Shown here: positions 41,788 through 50,719 of the stretch, piece after piece
Position numbering within the stretch: position 1 is the first letter of the stretch
Layout: the number at the start of each line of letters is the position of its first letter
From: JABDLO01 sp041749255
GTDB lineage: Bacteria > Bacteroidota > Bacteroidia > Chitinophagales > Saprospiraceae
Assembly (NCBI GenBank): GCA_041749255.1
Contig: JBGTBR010000045.1
Location: 1 to 64,000 of the forward strand
Direction: 5' to 3'
DNA: 64,000 nt
Position numbers and translations under genes: made by a program
The notes under the pieces: model-generated
What the model saw: the letters and a program-made list of their open reading frames with translations, nothing else
What the model was told of the DNA's origin: nothing
The model's database searches: none

Positions 41788-43758
41788 ATGGAAGGAACTA
41801 GCTTGACTCCACAAGAAGAAAAATTAAACGCATTGCGACAGCTATTGCCTGAAGCTTTTAGCGAAGGAAAAATTGATTGGGAAAAACTAAAAGCAACGCT
41901 TGGAGAAAACATAAACTTCTCTAACGAACGCTATGTATTGAATTGGGCAGGAAAAAGTGACGCTTTTAAAGTATTGCAGAGGCCTACCACAAAAACTCTT
42001 GTTCCAGTCAAAAACGAAAGTGTAAACTTTGACGAGACCGAAAGCATTTTTATTGAAGGTGAAAACTTAGAAGTGCTGAAAGTGCTGCAAAAAAGCTATT
42101 TCGCTAAAGTGAAAATGATTTACATTGACCCACCCTACAACACAGGTAACGATTCATTTATATATCCTGACAAGTTTAGCGAAAGCAAAGCCGACTATGA
42201 AAAACGGGTAGGCGACAAAGACCAAGAAGGCTATATGACCAAAGATGGTATGTTCAAAAAGAACAGCAAGGAAAACGGTCAATACCACAGCAATTGGCTC
42301 AATATGATGATGCCTCGCCTCTATTTGGCTAAAAATTTACTGCGTCAAGATGGGGTGATTTTCGTGTCTATTGATGACAATGAAGTGCATAATCTCCGGC
42401 TATTAATGAATGAGGTTTTTGGGGAGGAGAATTTCGTGGCAATTTTCCCTTGGAAAAAAAGAACTGCAAAAAGTGATGTGCCATTCGGAGTATCTCAGGA
42501 TTATGAATGGATCATTTCATTTACAAAAGGTGAATTTGGAGCAGGGATAAATGTGAAAAGAAAATACTACTATACTGAAGATTATCCGAATGACGGTTGG
42601 CGTCTCTCTGACTTAACAAAGCAGACAAGTGCGGAAGAAAGGAAAAACTCTGCATTTAATATGGTAGATCCAAAAACAGATAAAGAATATCCATTTAATC
42701 CTAATAGAGTATGGGCAGTATCAAAAGACACATTTCAATCTTACTACGAAAAGGGAAAGATTGTTTTTCCAGATGATTATGATTTTTTAAACAATTCTAT
42801 CCCTGCATATCGAGTTTTTGAAAGTGAGGACAAGGCTAAGGCACTAAAAAAATATGGAACAGAGGATGCAAAAAAAGCGGTCTCTACTTTTCTGCCAAAG
42901 GAAGCAGGTATGAGTGAAGATGGTAATAAAGAAATAGTTGATTTATTTAACCAAAAGCTTTTTTCTTTCCCAAAACCTACTACTCTTATCAAACACTTAA
43001 TAAATACGAATGCGGAAGTTGATTTTATAATCCTCGATTTCTTCGCAGGCTCAGGCACCACCGCCCACGCAGTAATGGATTTAAACAAAGAAGATGGCGG
43101 CAACAGAAAATACATTTGTGTTCAATTGCCCGAACTTACAGACGAAAAAAGCGAAGCCTACAAAGCAGGTTACAAGACCATAGCAGACATAAGCAAGGAA
43201 AGGATCCGTAGAGCAGGAAAAAAGATTGTTGATGATTTAGGATTGATGATTTCTGATTTAGAGTCGAAAATCAAAAAATTAGAATCTGAATTGCCAACCG
43301 ATGAAACCAAAACAGAAATCCAAAATCTGAAATCCAAAATCAGAAATCTGAAATCTCAAGACACGGGTTTCAAAGTCTTAAAATTAGCCGATAGCAATTT
43401 CAAGCAATGGCAGCAAATAGAAGGCAAGGATGCAAAAGCACTTGCTGAACAAATGAAATTGTTTATTGACCCTGTTTCAGAATCGGCCACCATTGAAAAC
43501 ATGGTATATGAACTTTTGCTCAAAAGTGGCAAAGATTTGAATAGCAGAATTGAAAAGAATGATGGGTATTTTCTTATTAACGGGAATGAATTGGCATTGA
43601 TCTTTGAAAAAGTGAGCCAAAGAATTATTACAGAAGTAATGAGTGAATATCCTAAAAAGGTGATTGCACTAGACAAACTGTTTAAAGGCAACGACCAATT
43701 GAAAACCAATACTGTACTCCAAATGAAAGATGCGGGAATTGAGTTTAAAACCATTTAA
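41788..43758 (+). CDS. mod: Type III restriction-modification methyltransferase (Mod)
   Basis: This 656-residue N6-adenine methyltransferase of the beta order has catalytic motif IV DPPYNTGNDSF (114-117) before SAM motif I DFFAGSGTTAHAV (about 417-427). Target recognition lies in the middle (about 170-400). After motif I there is a coiled coil (about 485-525), encoded in part by a heptanucleotide tract. Mod recognises DNA for the Res subunit and protects host sites; the recognition sequence cannot be read from sequence. Operon position: Xre, mod, KilA-N, res. Confidence 0.95.
   Translation: MEGTSLTPQEEKLNALRQLLPEAFSEGKIDWEKLKATLGENINFSNERYVLNWAGKSDAFKVLQRPTTKTLVPVKNESVNFDETESIFIEGENLEVLKVLQKSYFAKVKMIYIDPPYNTGNDSFIYPDKFSESKADYEKRVGDKDQEGYMTKDGMFKKNSKENGQYHSNWLNMMMPRLYLAKNLLRQDGVIFVSIDDNEVHNLRLLMNEVFGEENFVAIFPWKKRTAKSDVPFGVSQDYEWIISFTKGEFGAGINVKRKYYYTEDYPNDGWRLSDLTKQTSAEERKNSAFNMVDPKTDKEYPFNPNRVWAVSKDTFQSYYEKGKIVFPDDYDFLNNSIPAYRVFESEDKAKALKKYGTEDAKKAVSTFLPKEAGMSEDGNKEIVDLFNQKLFSFPKPTTLIKHLINTNAEVDFIILDFFAGSGTTAHAVMDLNKEDGGNRKYICVQLPELTDEKSEAYKAGYKTIADISKERIRRAGKKIVDDLGLMISDLESKIKKLESELPTDETKTEIQNLKSKIRNLKSQDTGFKVLKLADSNFKQWQQIEGKDAKALAEQMKLFIDPVSESATIENMVYELLLKSGKDLNSRIEKNDGYFLINGNELALIFEKVSQRIITEVMSEYPKKVIALDKLFKGNDQLKTNTVLQMKDAGIEFKTI
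43315..43356. repeat. Heptanucleotide tract in mod
   Basis: Six consecutive 7-nt units of the form RAAATCN: GAAATCC, AAAATCT, GAAATCC, AAAATCA, GAAATCT, GAAATCT. They encode the coiled-coil segment QNLKSKIRNLKS. As 7 is not a multiple of 3, loss or gain of one unit would shift the frame. The copies are not identical, which lowers slippage. Confidence 0.8.
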
Positions 43759-43838
43759 TTGACTCAGGAATGATGATTTCTGATTTTAGATTTAGGAATG
43801 GTTTTAAATGGGGCGAAATCGCCATATTAGAATAAAGG

Positions 43839-43852
43839 TGTCGAATTCGACA
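43839..43852. promoter_or_regulatory. 14-bp palindrome upstream of the KilA-N gene
   Basis: TGTCGAATTCGACA is perfectly self-complementary and lies 17 bp before the KilA-N start codon. A second small dyad (GGCGAAATCGCC) is at 43812-43823. The core GTCGAATTCGAC recurs, with one change, inside the KilA-N gene at 44082-44095. Confidence 0.5.
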
Positions 43853-43869
43853 GGTTTAACATAAATTAT

Positions 43870-44766
43870 ATGACAAAGAAGAATACAACTATACAAGTGC
43901 AAAATTTGCCAATCTCAATTTATAAGATAAATAATGAAGATTATATATCGCTTACTGATATGGCAAAGGGAAAAGAAGGTGATGGACGAGCTGCAGATAT
44001 TATAAAGAACTGGATAAGAACACGATCAACACTTGAGTTTTTGGGAGTTTGGGAGCAAATGAACAACCCAAATTTTAAAGTGGTCGAATTTGACCACTTT
44101 AAAAGTCAAGCCGGATTACCCAGCTTCGTGTTAAGTCCGGGAAATTGGATTGAGCAAACCAATGCCATAGGAATTTTGGTAAAATTGGGTAAATATGGAG
44201 GCACTTATGCCCATAAAGATATTGCTTTTGAGTTCGGCTCTGCCATTAGTCCTGTTTTCAAACTCTATTTAATCAAAGAGTATCAGCGACTAAAAGAAAT
44301 TGAAACCAATCAATATAACCTGGAATGGAATGTCAAAAGGGTATTGAGCAAAGTTAATTACACCATACAAACAGATGCTGTTAAAGATTATATTTTACCC
44401 AAATCAAATTATACAAAAGACACCGAATGGTTAGCTTATGCCGACGAAGCTGATATTTTAAATGTAGCTTTGTTTGGCTGTATTGCAAAACAATGGAGAG
44501 AAGCAAATCCACAATTAACGTTGGAAGGAAAAAATCTACGAGATATCGCCAGTATAAACGAACTAGCCATTTTATCTAATTTAGAATCTGCTAATGCAGA
44601 TATGATAAGGGAAGGAATCGGTAAAAAAGAACGGTTTGAAAAACTCTATAAAATAGCCCGATACCAAAAGGAAATCCTAGACAAACAAGATTTTTTGAAA
44701 TCGCTCAAAAAAACATCGGATGATATTTATTTAGATTCTGCTAACTCAAAAGAAATTCCTGAATAA
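43870..44766 (+). CDS. KilA-N domain DNA-binding protein inside the R-M operon
   Basis: This 298-residue protein has an N-terminal KilA-N domain (about 5-115): YISLTDMAKGKEG, IKNWIRTRSTLEFLGVWEQ, VEFDHFKSQAG, LSPGNWIEQTNAIGI, then GGTYAHKDIAFEFGSAISPVFKLYL. The C-terminal region (about 125-298) is helical with WLAYADEADILNVALFG and NLRDIASINELAILSNLE. KilA-N is a DNA-binding domain of phage and mobile-element proteins; such genes are often found between mod and res. Its role here is unknown. The stop overlaps the res start (TAATG). Confidence 0.92.
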   Translation: MTKKNTTIQVQNLPISIYKINNEDYISLTDMAKGKEGDGRAADIIKNWIRTRSTLEFLGVWEQMNNPNFKVVEFDHFKSQAGLPSFVLSPGNWIEQTNAIGILVKLGKYGGTYAHKDIAFEFGSAISPVFKLYLIKEYQRLKEIETNQYNLEWNVKRVLSKVNYTIQTDAVKDYILPKSNYTKDTEWLAYADEADILNVALFGCIAKQWREANPQLTLEGKNLRDIASINELAILSNLESANADMIREGIGKKERFEKLYKIARYQKEILDKQDFLKSLKKTSDDIYLDSANSKEIPE

Positions 44767-47420
44767 TGAAGTTAACTTTTGAATCAAATCTCTCCTATCA
44801 ACAAGATGCTATAAAATCCATTACAGATTTGTTTGAAGGACAGCCTTTGGAAGATTCTGCCATTAGCAGCGAAATATCTGAAATTGATACTTTCAATCAC
44901 ATTTATAGTTATGGCAACCGTTTGATCATCTCAGAAGAGCAAATTTTTGCTAATCTACAAGGCATACAAAACAACAACGAAATTAAAGTTTCGGATAAGT
45001 TAGAAGGTATGCACTTTTCGGTAGAAATGGAAACAGGCACAGGAAAAACGTATGTGTATTTACGCACCATTTATGAACTGAATCAACTTTACGGTTTTAA
45101 AAAGTTTGTGATAGTGGTACCTTCGGTGGCTATTCGTGAGGGAGTTCTAAAAAATTTAGAAATCACACACGAGCATTTTCAAACACTTTACGATAATGTG
45201 CCTGTAAATTTTCAAGTGTACGACAGTACCAAAGTTTCTACATTGAGAGGTTTTGCCACTACCAACAACATAGAAGTTTTGGTAATCAACATTGATTCTT
45301 TTGCCAAAGACGAAAACATTATTAATAAGCCCAATGATAAGTTGAACGGACAAAAGCCAGTCGAGTTTATTCAGGCTACCCACCCTATTGTAATTGTGGA
45401 CGAGCCACAAAATATGGAAACTGAAAAGCGTATTGCAGCAATTGAAAACTTGAAAGCTCTTTGTACGCTTCGCTATTCGGCAACACACAGATATCAATAT
45501 AACCTTACTTACAGTCTAAACCCTGTTAAAGCGTATGATTTAGGATTGGTAAAACAAATTGAAGTAGATTCTATCATAGAAGAAAATGCGTATAATGATG
45601 CTTTTGTTTCGGTAGAATCAATTACTGCCACTAAAACCAAAGTAACTGCTAAAGTTTCCATAAACAGCAATGAAAAAGGAGGTGTAAAAAAGAAAACGTT
45701 AACTGTAAAAGTGGGTGATGATTTGTACAAACTTTCCAAAGAAAGAGACATTTATGCTGACGGCTATATTATTGAGGAAATTGATGCAGTAAACCAGTGT
45801 ATTTCCATTTCAAACGGTAACTTACTTTACAAAGGCGAAAGCCAAGGCGGATTGACTGATGAAGTAATGAAGTTTCAAATTCGAAAGACCATCGAAGAAC
45901 ATTTAAAGAAAGAAAAGCGACTTAATAAATTAGGCATTAAAGTTTTGTCTTTGTTCTTCATTGACAAGGTTGTCAATTACCGAACCTATGATGAAACAGG
46001 AAATCCTGTAAAAGGAAAGTTTGCCGAATGGTTTGAAGAAGTTTATCAGGAATACATTTCGAAACCAGCTTTTAAAGAATTAGATAAATTTCCAGTTGCA
46101 GAAACGCACAACGGCTATTTTTCGCAAGATAAAAAAGGTGTTTTCAAAGACACTTCAGGTGAAACCAAAGCAGATGACGACACTTATAGTTTAATAATGA
46201 AAGACAAAGAAAAATTGTTAGGATTAGACAATTCTTTGCGTTTCATTTTTTCACATTCTGCCCTTCGTGAAGGTTGGGACAATCCAAATGTATTTCAAAT
46301 ATGCACTTTGAACGAAACCAAATCAGACATTAAGAAACGTCAGGAAATTGGCAGAGGATTGCGTTTGGCAGTTGACCAAACAGGGAAAAGAACGTATGAC
46401 CAAAACATAAACCGTTTGACTGTAATTGCCAATGAAGCCTATGACGATTTTGCAAAAGCACTACAAAAAGAAATTGAAGACGATTGTGGCGTTTCATTTA
46501 CAGGTAGAATAAAAAACAAGCAAACAAGAACAGCTATCAAGTATCGCAAAGGTTTTGAAGCCGACCCAAAGTTCTTGGAGATTTGGGAAAAACTTAAAAA
46601 GAAGACCACTTACCGAGTAGATTATAAAACAGACGAGTTAATTACCTTGGCTGCAAAAGCCATAAAAGATTTACCAGAAATCAAATCACCTTCCATTCGT
46701 TCCACAAAAATTGCAATTACAATGACTGATGAAGGTGTAGGCACAAACTATGTTGGTGAGAAAGTAGAATCTTATGGTGGTTATTCATGGAAAATTCCTG
46801 ATGTTTTAGGCTACATTCAAAGCAAAACAGAACTGACACGTTCCACGATTGAAGAAATATTGAGTAGGTCAGGTAGAATTGAGGATATTATTATCAATCC
46901 ACAATTGTTTTTAGACTTGGCTACAACAGTTATAAAACGGACTTTGTATGATTTAATGATTGACGGAATCAAATATCAAAAAATCGGTGGTTCGGAATAT
47001 GAAATGGCTTTGTTTGAAGCCCAGGAATTGGAAGTTTATATGAATGACTTCTCGTTTAAAGTTTCAAACCCTTCAAAAACCATATATGAAGAATTTGTTC
47101 CATTAGATTCAGGAGTTGAAAGCATGTTCGCAAAAGATTGTGAAACCAGCGACCAAATAAAGTTTTACTTCAAATTGCCGAATTGGTTTAAAATCCCCAC
47201 ACCGATAGGAAATTACAACCCAGATTGGGCTTTGGTATTTGAGGACGACAAGAAAATTTACTTTGTAGCCGAAACCAAAAATACAGGAACGTCTCAGGTA
47301 GACTTATCAAAACTAAGCAGTGACGAACAAATGAAAATAAAATGCGGAAAAGCCCACTTCAATGAGTTTTCAGGCTTAGAATTTAAAGTAATAACTAAAG
47401 TAGGAAATTTAATTGAGTGA
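44766..47420 (+). CDS. res: Type III restriction enzyme, Res subunit
   Basis: This 884-residue ATP-dependent endonuclease/translocase has a Q-like start (SYQQDAIKSITDLF), Walker A METGTGKTYVYL (about 88-98), motif II VDEPQNME (about 211), motif III RYSATH, and motif VI EIGRGLRLAVDQ. The C-terminal PD-ExK nuclease has NPDWALVF (about 818) and VAETKNTG (about 834-841). All catalytic parts are present and no break is seen. It acts with Mod to cut unmodified foreign DNA. Confidence 0.95.
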   Translation: MKLTFESNLSYQQDAIKSITDLFEGQPLEDSAISSEISEIDTFNHIYSYGNRLIISEEQIFANLQGIQNNNEIKVSDKLEGMHFSVEMETGTGKTYVYLRTIYELNQLYGFKKFVIVVPSVAIREGVLKNLEITHEHFQTLYDNVPVNFQVYDSTKVSTLRGFATTNNIEVLVINIDSFAKDENIINKPNDKLNGQKPVEFIQATHPIVIVDEPQNMETEKRIAAIENLKALCTLRYSATHRYQYNLTYSLNPVKAYDLGLVKQIEVDSIIEENAYNDAFVSVESITATKTKVTAKVSINSNEKGGVKKKTLTVKVGDDLYKLSKERDIYADGYIIEEIDAVNQCISISNGNLLYKGESQGGLTDEVMKFQIRKTIEEHLKKEKRLNKLGIKVLSLFFIDKVVNYRTYDETGNPVKGKFAEWFEEVYQEYISKPAFKELDKFPVAETHNGYFSQDKKGVFKDTSGETKADDDTYSLIMKDKEKLLGLDNSLRFIFSHSALREGWDNPNVFQICTLNETKSDIKKRQEIGRGLRLAVDQTGKRTYDQNINRLTVIANEAYDDFAKALQKEIEDDCGVSFTGRIKNKQTRTAIKYRKGFEADPKFLEIWEKLKKKTTYRVDYKTDELITLAAKAIKDLPEIKSPSIRSTKIAITMTDEGVGTNYVGEKVESYGGYSWKIPDVLGYIQSKTELTRSTIEEILSRSGRIEDIIINPQLFLDLATTVIKRTLYDLMIDGIKYQKIGGSEYEMALFEAQELEVYMNDFSFKVSNPSKTIYEEFVPLDSGVESMFAKDCETSDQIKFYFKLPNWFKIPTPIGNYNPDWALVFEDDKKIYFVAETKNTGTSQVDLSKLSSDEQMKIKCGKAHFNEFSGLEFKVITKVGNLIE

Positions 47421-47601
47421 ACCAGCACATAATAAAACACATATATTGCCAAGTTGTGCCAGCCAATGCTCACAGAGGATGTCATTGCAATTGCAAACTT
47501 GCGCTACTGTCAACAAAGTGGTTCATGTGAGATTATAAACAAATTATAAAATTAGCTTCATGAATCTGTATTTTGTCATACAACCTATATAATTTTATGC
47601 G
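47421..47601. other. Spacer between the R-M island and the aromatic operon
   Basis: No gene or clear terminator for res is seen. The sequence after res (ACCAGCACATAATAAAACAC) recalls segments that trail accessory genes in Bacteroidetes, but no repeat copy exists in this window. Confidence 0.35.
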
Positions 47602-47609
47602 TATGTTTG
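47602..47609 (+). promoter_or_regulatory. Perfect -7 box (TATGTTTG) of the aromatic operon
   Basis: It matches TAnnTTTG exactly, 12 bp before the leader-peptide ATG. The expected transcription start (about 47613-47617) gives a very short leader before that ATG, as is common for attenuator peptides. TTTTG at 47571-47575 is the nearest -33-like sequence, at longer than standard spacing. Confidence 0.65.
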
Positions 47610-47620
47610 CATTTCAATTA

Positions 47621-47686
47621 ATGAAAGTGACACAGTCTGTATTTACATCCAATTTTTATTTCTTTTACTTTTATTTCAAAGAGTAA
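47621..47686 (+). CDS. Phe/Tyr-rich leader peptide of the aromatic operon
   Basis: This 21-residue peptide starts MKVTQSVF, continues TSN, and residues 12-19 are FYFFYFYF, eight consecutive codons for the two end products of the operon. It ends KE and stop at 47684-47686. Such peptides measure charged tRNA levels: starved ribosomes stall at the Phe/Tyr run and alter RNA folding downstream. The antiterminator segment starts directly after the stop codon and a terminator lies 38 bp on. The sequence therefore has every part of a ribosome-mediated attenuator. Confidence 0.88.
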   Translation: MKVTQSVFTSNFYFFYFYFKE

Positions 47687-47762
47687 CGGACTTCTGTATG
47701 TAATACTGACAAGTAAAATAAACAAAAGGAGTCCGGAGAAATTTGGACTCCTTTCTTTTTTG
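47687..47762 (+). terminator. Attenuator: competing antiterminator and terminator
   Basis: The terminator is a perfect 10-bp stem AAAGGAGTCC (47725-47734) / GGACTCCTTT (47745-47754) followed by a T-rich tract (TTTCTTTTTT). Segment CGGACTTCT (47687-47695) can pair over 9 bp (one G-U) with AGGAGTCCG (47727-47735). That pairing destroys the terminator stem. A ribosome at the leader stop codon would cover the first segment and let the terminator form. One stalled at Phe/Tyr codons would leave it free. The next gene starts at 47777. Confidence 0.88.
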
Positions 47763-47776
47763 GATCAAATGAATAG

Positions 47777-48649
47777 ATGGTGAAAAAATCAAATAGAGTA
47801 GTTATTCAGGGCTATCCCGGATCCTTTCATGACGAAGTGGCTTCCCGCTATTTTGATACCAAGTATGAGATGGTATCCGCCGACTCTTTTGACGAACTGG
47901 CAGAGGTTTTGGCTTCCGGTCTATTGAACTACGGTATTATGGCCATCGAAAATTCTATCGCCGGCACCATACTTCAAAATTACCGTATACTGCGCGAACA
48001 CGGATTCTGGATTCGTGGAGAAGCATACCACCGGATAGAGCTTCACCTTTTGGCAAATCCCGAAACCTATATAGAAGATTTGAAGGTGATAGAATCACAT
48101 CCTATGGCTCTCAATCAATGTCTTGAGTTCCTGTCGAATATGAATGGTATAAAAAGAGTGGAGTCTCGCGACACGGCTCTGAGTGCAAAAGCTTTAGCCA
48201 ATAAACCAAACCCACGCAAAGCGGTGATAGCCAGCAGGTTGGCAGCATCAATGTACGGATTGAAAATTTTAAGCGAGAGTATTGAAACCCATAAGACCAA
48301 TTACACAAGGTTTTTTATCATCTCTAAATTCAAAGAAATTTACGATACCCGATCAGCCAATAAGGTTTCTGCGTATATAAGAATTCCCGACAAGAAGGGT
48401 CAATTACTCAAAGTACTCCAAAAAATAGAAGATCACGATCTTAACCTTAGCAAATTGCAATCTTTCCCTGTTCTGGGCTCTTTTCGCGAGTATTTTTTCC
48501 ATATGGACATAGAATTTGATCATCTCGATCAGTATTTCAATTTGAAAGATGACATACTGGAAGTCATTTCTGAATATGAAGAGCTCGGCATTTATAAGCG
48601 GGCGGATATCACCGATGTATTTTCATCCCAAAAGATAAATAAATCATGA
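47777..48649 (+). CDS. pheA: Prephenate dehydratase
   Basis: This 290-residue enzyme converts prephenate to phenylpyruvate. The catalytic domain (about 5-180) starts VVIQGYPGSFHDEVASRYF, has YGIMAIENSIAGTILQNY (ENS substrate motif) and ends with the TRFFIIS block (HKTNYTRFFIIS). A C-terminal ACT domain (about 190-275, RIPDKKGQLLKVLQKIEDHDL) gives Phe feedback inhibition in relatives. There is no chorismate mutase domain; that activity is fused to DAHP synthase at the end of the operon. It is preceded by the attenuator and overlaps the aminotransferase by 4 bp. Confidence 0.95.
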   Translation: MVKKSNRVVIQGYPGSFHDEVASRYFDTKYEMVSADSFDELAEVLASGLLNYGIMAIENSIAGTILQNYRILREHGFWIRGEAYHRIELHLLANPETYIEDLKVIESHPMALNQCLEFLSNMNGIKRVESRDTALSAKALANKPNPRKAVIASRLAASMYGLKILSESIETHKTNYTRFFIISKFKEIYDTRSANKVSAYIRIPDKKGQLLKVLQKIEDHDLNLSKLQSFPVLGSFREYFFHMDIEFDHLDQYFNLKDDILEVISEYEELGIYKRADITDVFSSQKINKS

Positions 48650-49824
48650 TCATAGCTCCAGCACACAGATTGGGAAAGGTCAAGACCTACTATTTTGCCA
48701 ATAAGCTGGCTGAAATAGATAAAATGAACCAGGAATCAGCGCCTAAAGTGATCAATCTTGGGATAGGCAGTCCTGATTTGTTGCCCCCAGACGAAGCCAT
48801 GCACACAATTACTTCTTCCATTGAGAAGGAAGGGGCACATCAATATCAATCATACAGAGGAATACCAGCTCTTCGCCAGGCATTCAGCCAATGGTACCAA
48901 AGGCATTTTAATGTAGTGTTGGATCCGGGAAGAGAAATTCTGTCGCTTATAGGATCAAAAGAGGGCATCATGCACATTTCCATGTCCTTTATCAACTCCG
49001 GAGATAAAGTCCTTGTACCGGATCCTGGATATCCCGCTTATACGGCCATCACCGAATTATGCGAAGGAGAGGTAGTGCCTTATGCATTATCAGAGTCAAA
49101 CAACTGGTGGCCCGACATACATCAACTTGCCAAAATTAACCTGTCAGGCGTTAAGATCATGTGGATCAACTATCCCCATATGCCTACTGGTGCAAAAGGA
49201 GATCTTTCTATGTTTGAGGAATTGGTGGCTTTTGCCAAAGAGAAAAACATTCTGTTATGTCATGATAACCCGTATACTTTTATTCTTAATGATAAGCCTT
49301 TGAGTATTTTTCAGGTAAAGGGAGCAAAAGATGTAGCCCTGGAATTGACTTCCCTCAGTAAAAATTACAATATGGCAGGATGGAGGGTTGGTGCACTGGC
49401 AGGGTCTGCCGGATATCTAGATACCATTCTCACTTTTAAGAGCAATATGGATTCCGGTATGTTTAAACCTATACAGGAGGCGGCAGTCACTGCTCTTGAT
49501 CAGGGAGAATCCTGGCATCGGGTCATGAATACGACTTATGAAAAAAGACGCACCCTTGCTCATCATATTATGGATGTGCTCAAATGCAGCTACGACGAAA
49601 ATGCAGCGGGGTTGTTTGTTTGGGGAAGAATCCCGGAAAGCATTGAAAGCAGTGATCAAATCTGTGACCGGTTTTTATATCAAAGCAGGGTATTCATTAC
49701 TCCTGGCCATATATTTGGAAAAAATGGTAGCAGGTATATTAGAATTTCTCTTTGCGCTGATGAAGAGGCTCTGAACGAAGCACTTTCCAGAATAAATAGC
49801 ACCATTAAACAGCAAAAAGCATGA
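48646..49824 (+). CDS. Class I/II aminotransferase, probably aromatic
   Basis: This 392-residue fold-type I PLP enzyme has INLGIGSPDLLPPDEAM at the N-terminus, YPAYTAITELCEG, the cofactor-binding DNPYTFIL, the Schiff-base Lys in SLSKNYNMAGWRVG, and the C-terminal Arg in RYIRISLC. By homology it could be an LL-diaminopimelate or aspartate-type aminotransferase. Position between prephenate dehydratase and dehydrogenase, with 4-bp overlaps both sides, argues for transamination of phenylpyruvate and hydroxyphenylpyruvate to Phe and Tyr (inference). Confidence 0.92.
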   Translation: MIIAPAHRLGKVKTYYFANKLAEIDKMNQESAPKVINLGIGSPDLLPPDEAMHTITSSIEKEGAHQYQSYRGIPALRQAFSQWYQRHFNVVLDPGREILSLIGSKEGIMHISMSFINSGDKVLVPDPGYPAYTAITELCEGEVVPYALSESNNWWPDIHQLAKINLSGVKIMWINYPHMPTGAKGDLSMFEELVAFAKEKNILLCHDNPYTFILNDKPLSIFQVKGAKDVALELTSLSKNYNMAGWRVGALAGSAGYLDTILTFKSNMDSGMFKPIQEAAVTALDQGESWHRVMNTTYEKRRTLAHHIMDVLKCSYDENAAGLFVWGRIPESIESSDQICDRFLYQSRVFITPGHIFGKNGSRYIRISLCADEEALNEALSRINSTIKQQKA

Positions 49825-50660
49825 TAATAGGGATCATAGGATTGGGATTGATAGGAGGTTCACTTGCCTTGGACCTAAAGTCTCAGATCCACGTACGCGT
49901 ACTGGGAGCTGATCTGAACCCCCTGCATTGTAAAGAGGCATTAAGTTTGCAGCTCATTCATGAATTAGTGTCAGTTGAGGAAATTATGGAACGTGCTGAT
50001 TTGATCATCATAGCCATTCCGGTGGATAAAATAGAAGAGGCACTACCTAAAATATTGGATCAGATAAATGATAAAGCTGTGGTGACAGATGTAGGTTCTA
50101 CTAAAAAGGATATATGCCAGACCGTAGCCGAGCATACAAGAAGAGGAAGATATGTCGCTTCCCATCCATTAGCCGGAACTGAATTTTCCGGTCCTTCAGC
50201 TGCGGTTTCCCAGTTGTTCAGAAATAAGAAAAACATCATTTGCGAACTGGAGAAATCGGATCCGGATGCCGTTGAGTTGGTAGAGAAAGTTTTTCAAAGT
50301 GTTGGGCTCACTACGTATTATTTAAATCCCGATGAGCACGATAAACACATGGCATACGTTTCTCACCTTTCACATGTGAGCTCTTTTATGTTGGGAATGA
50401 CGGTTTTGGATATTGAAAAAGACGAGAAGCAGATTTTTAATCTTGCAAGTACAGGATTTGCCTCCACTGTGAGATTGGCAAAAAGTAATCCATTGACGTG
50501 GTCGGCCATTTTCAGCAAAAACAGGCATCATCTCGTAACTGCATTGGATTCTTATATAAAATATCTGACTCAATTCAGGGATGCCCTTAAAGAAAACGAC
50601 AAAGATAAGGCCGAAATGCTCATGCAGGAAGCCAATGACATTAAACGAATTTTAAAATAA
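49821..50660 (+). CDS. tyrA: Prephenate dehydrogenase
   Basis: This 279-residue NAD(P)-dependent enzyme makes 4-hydroxyphenylpyruvate. The Rossmann start GIIGLGLIGGSLAL contains GxGxxG, then AIPVDKIEEALP, VTDVGSTKKDI, SHPLAGTEFSGPSAA (catalytic-His region) and the helical C-terminal part HMAYVSHLSHVSSFMLG. There is no ACT or chorismate mutase domain. It is coupled to the aminotransferase by a 4-bp overlap and 59 bp from the DAHP synthase gene. Confidence 0.95.
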   Translation: MIIGIIGLGLIGGSLALDLKSQIHVRVLGADLNPLHCKEALSLQLIHELVSVEEIMERADLIIIAIPVDKIEEALPKILDQINDKAVVTDVGSTKKDICQTVAEHTRRGRYVASHPLAGTEFSGPSAAVSQLFRNKKNIICELEKSDPDAVELVEKVFQSVGLTTYYLNPDEHDKHMAYVSHLSHVSSFMLGMTVLDIEKDEKQIFNLASTGFASTVRLAKSNPLTWSAIFSKNRHHLVTALDSYIKYLTQFRDALKENDKDKAEMLMQEANDIKRILK

Positions 50661-50719
50661 AATAAACTGCCAATGTAGTTGGGTAGATATTCAAAAACAA
50701 AATCAGAAAATAAGATCTT

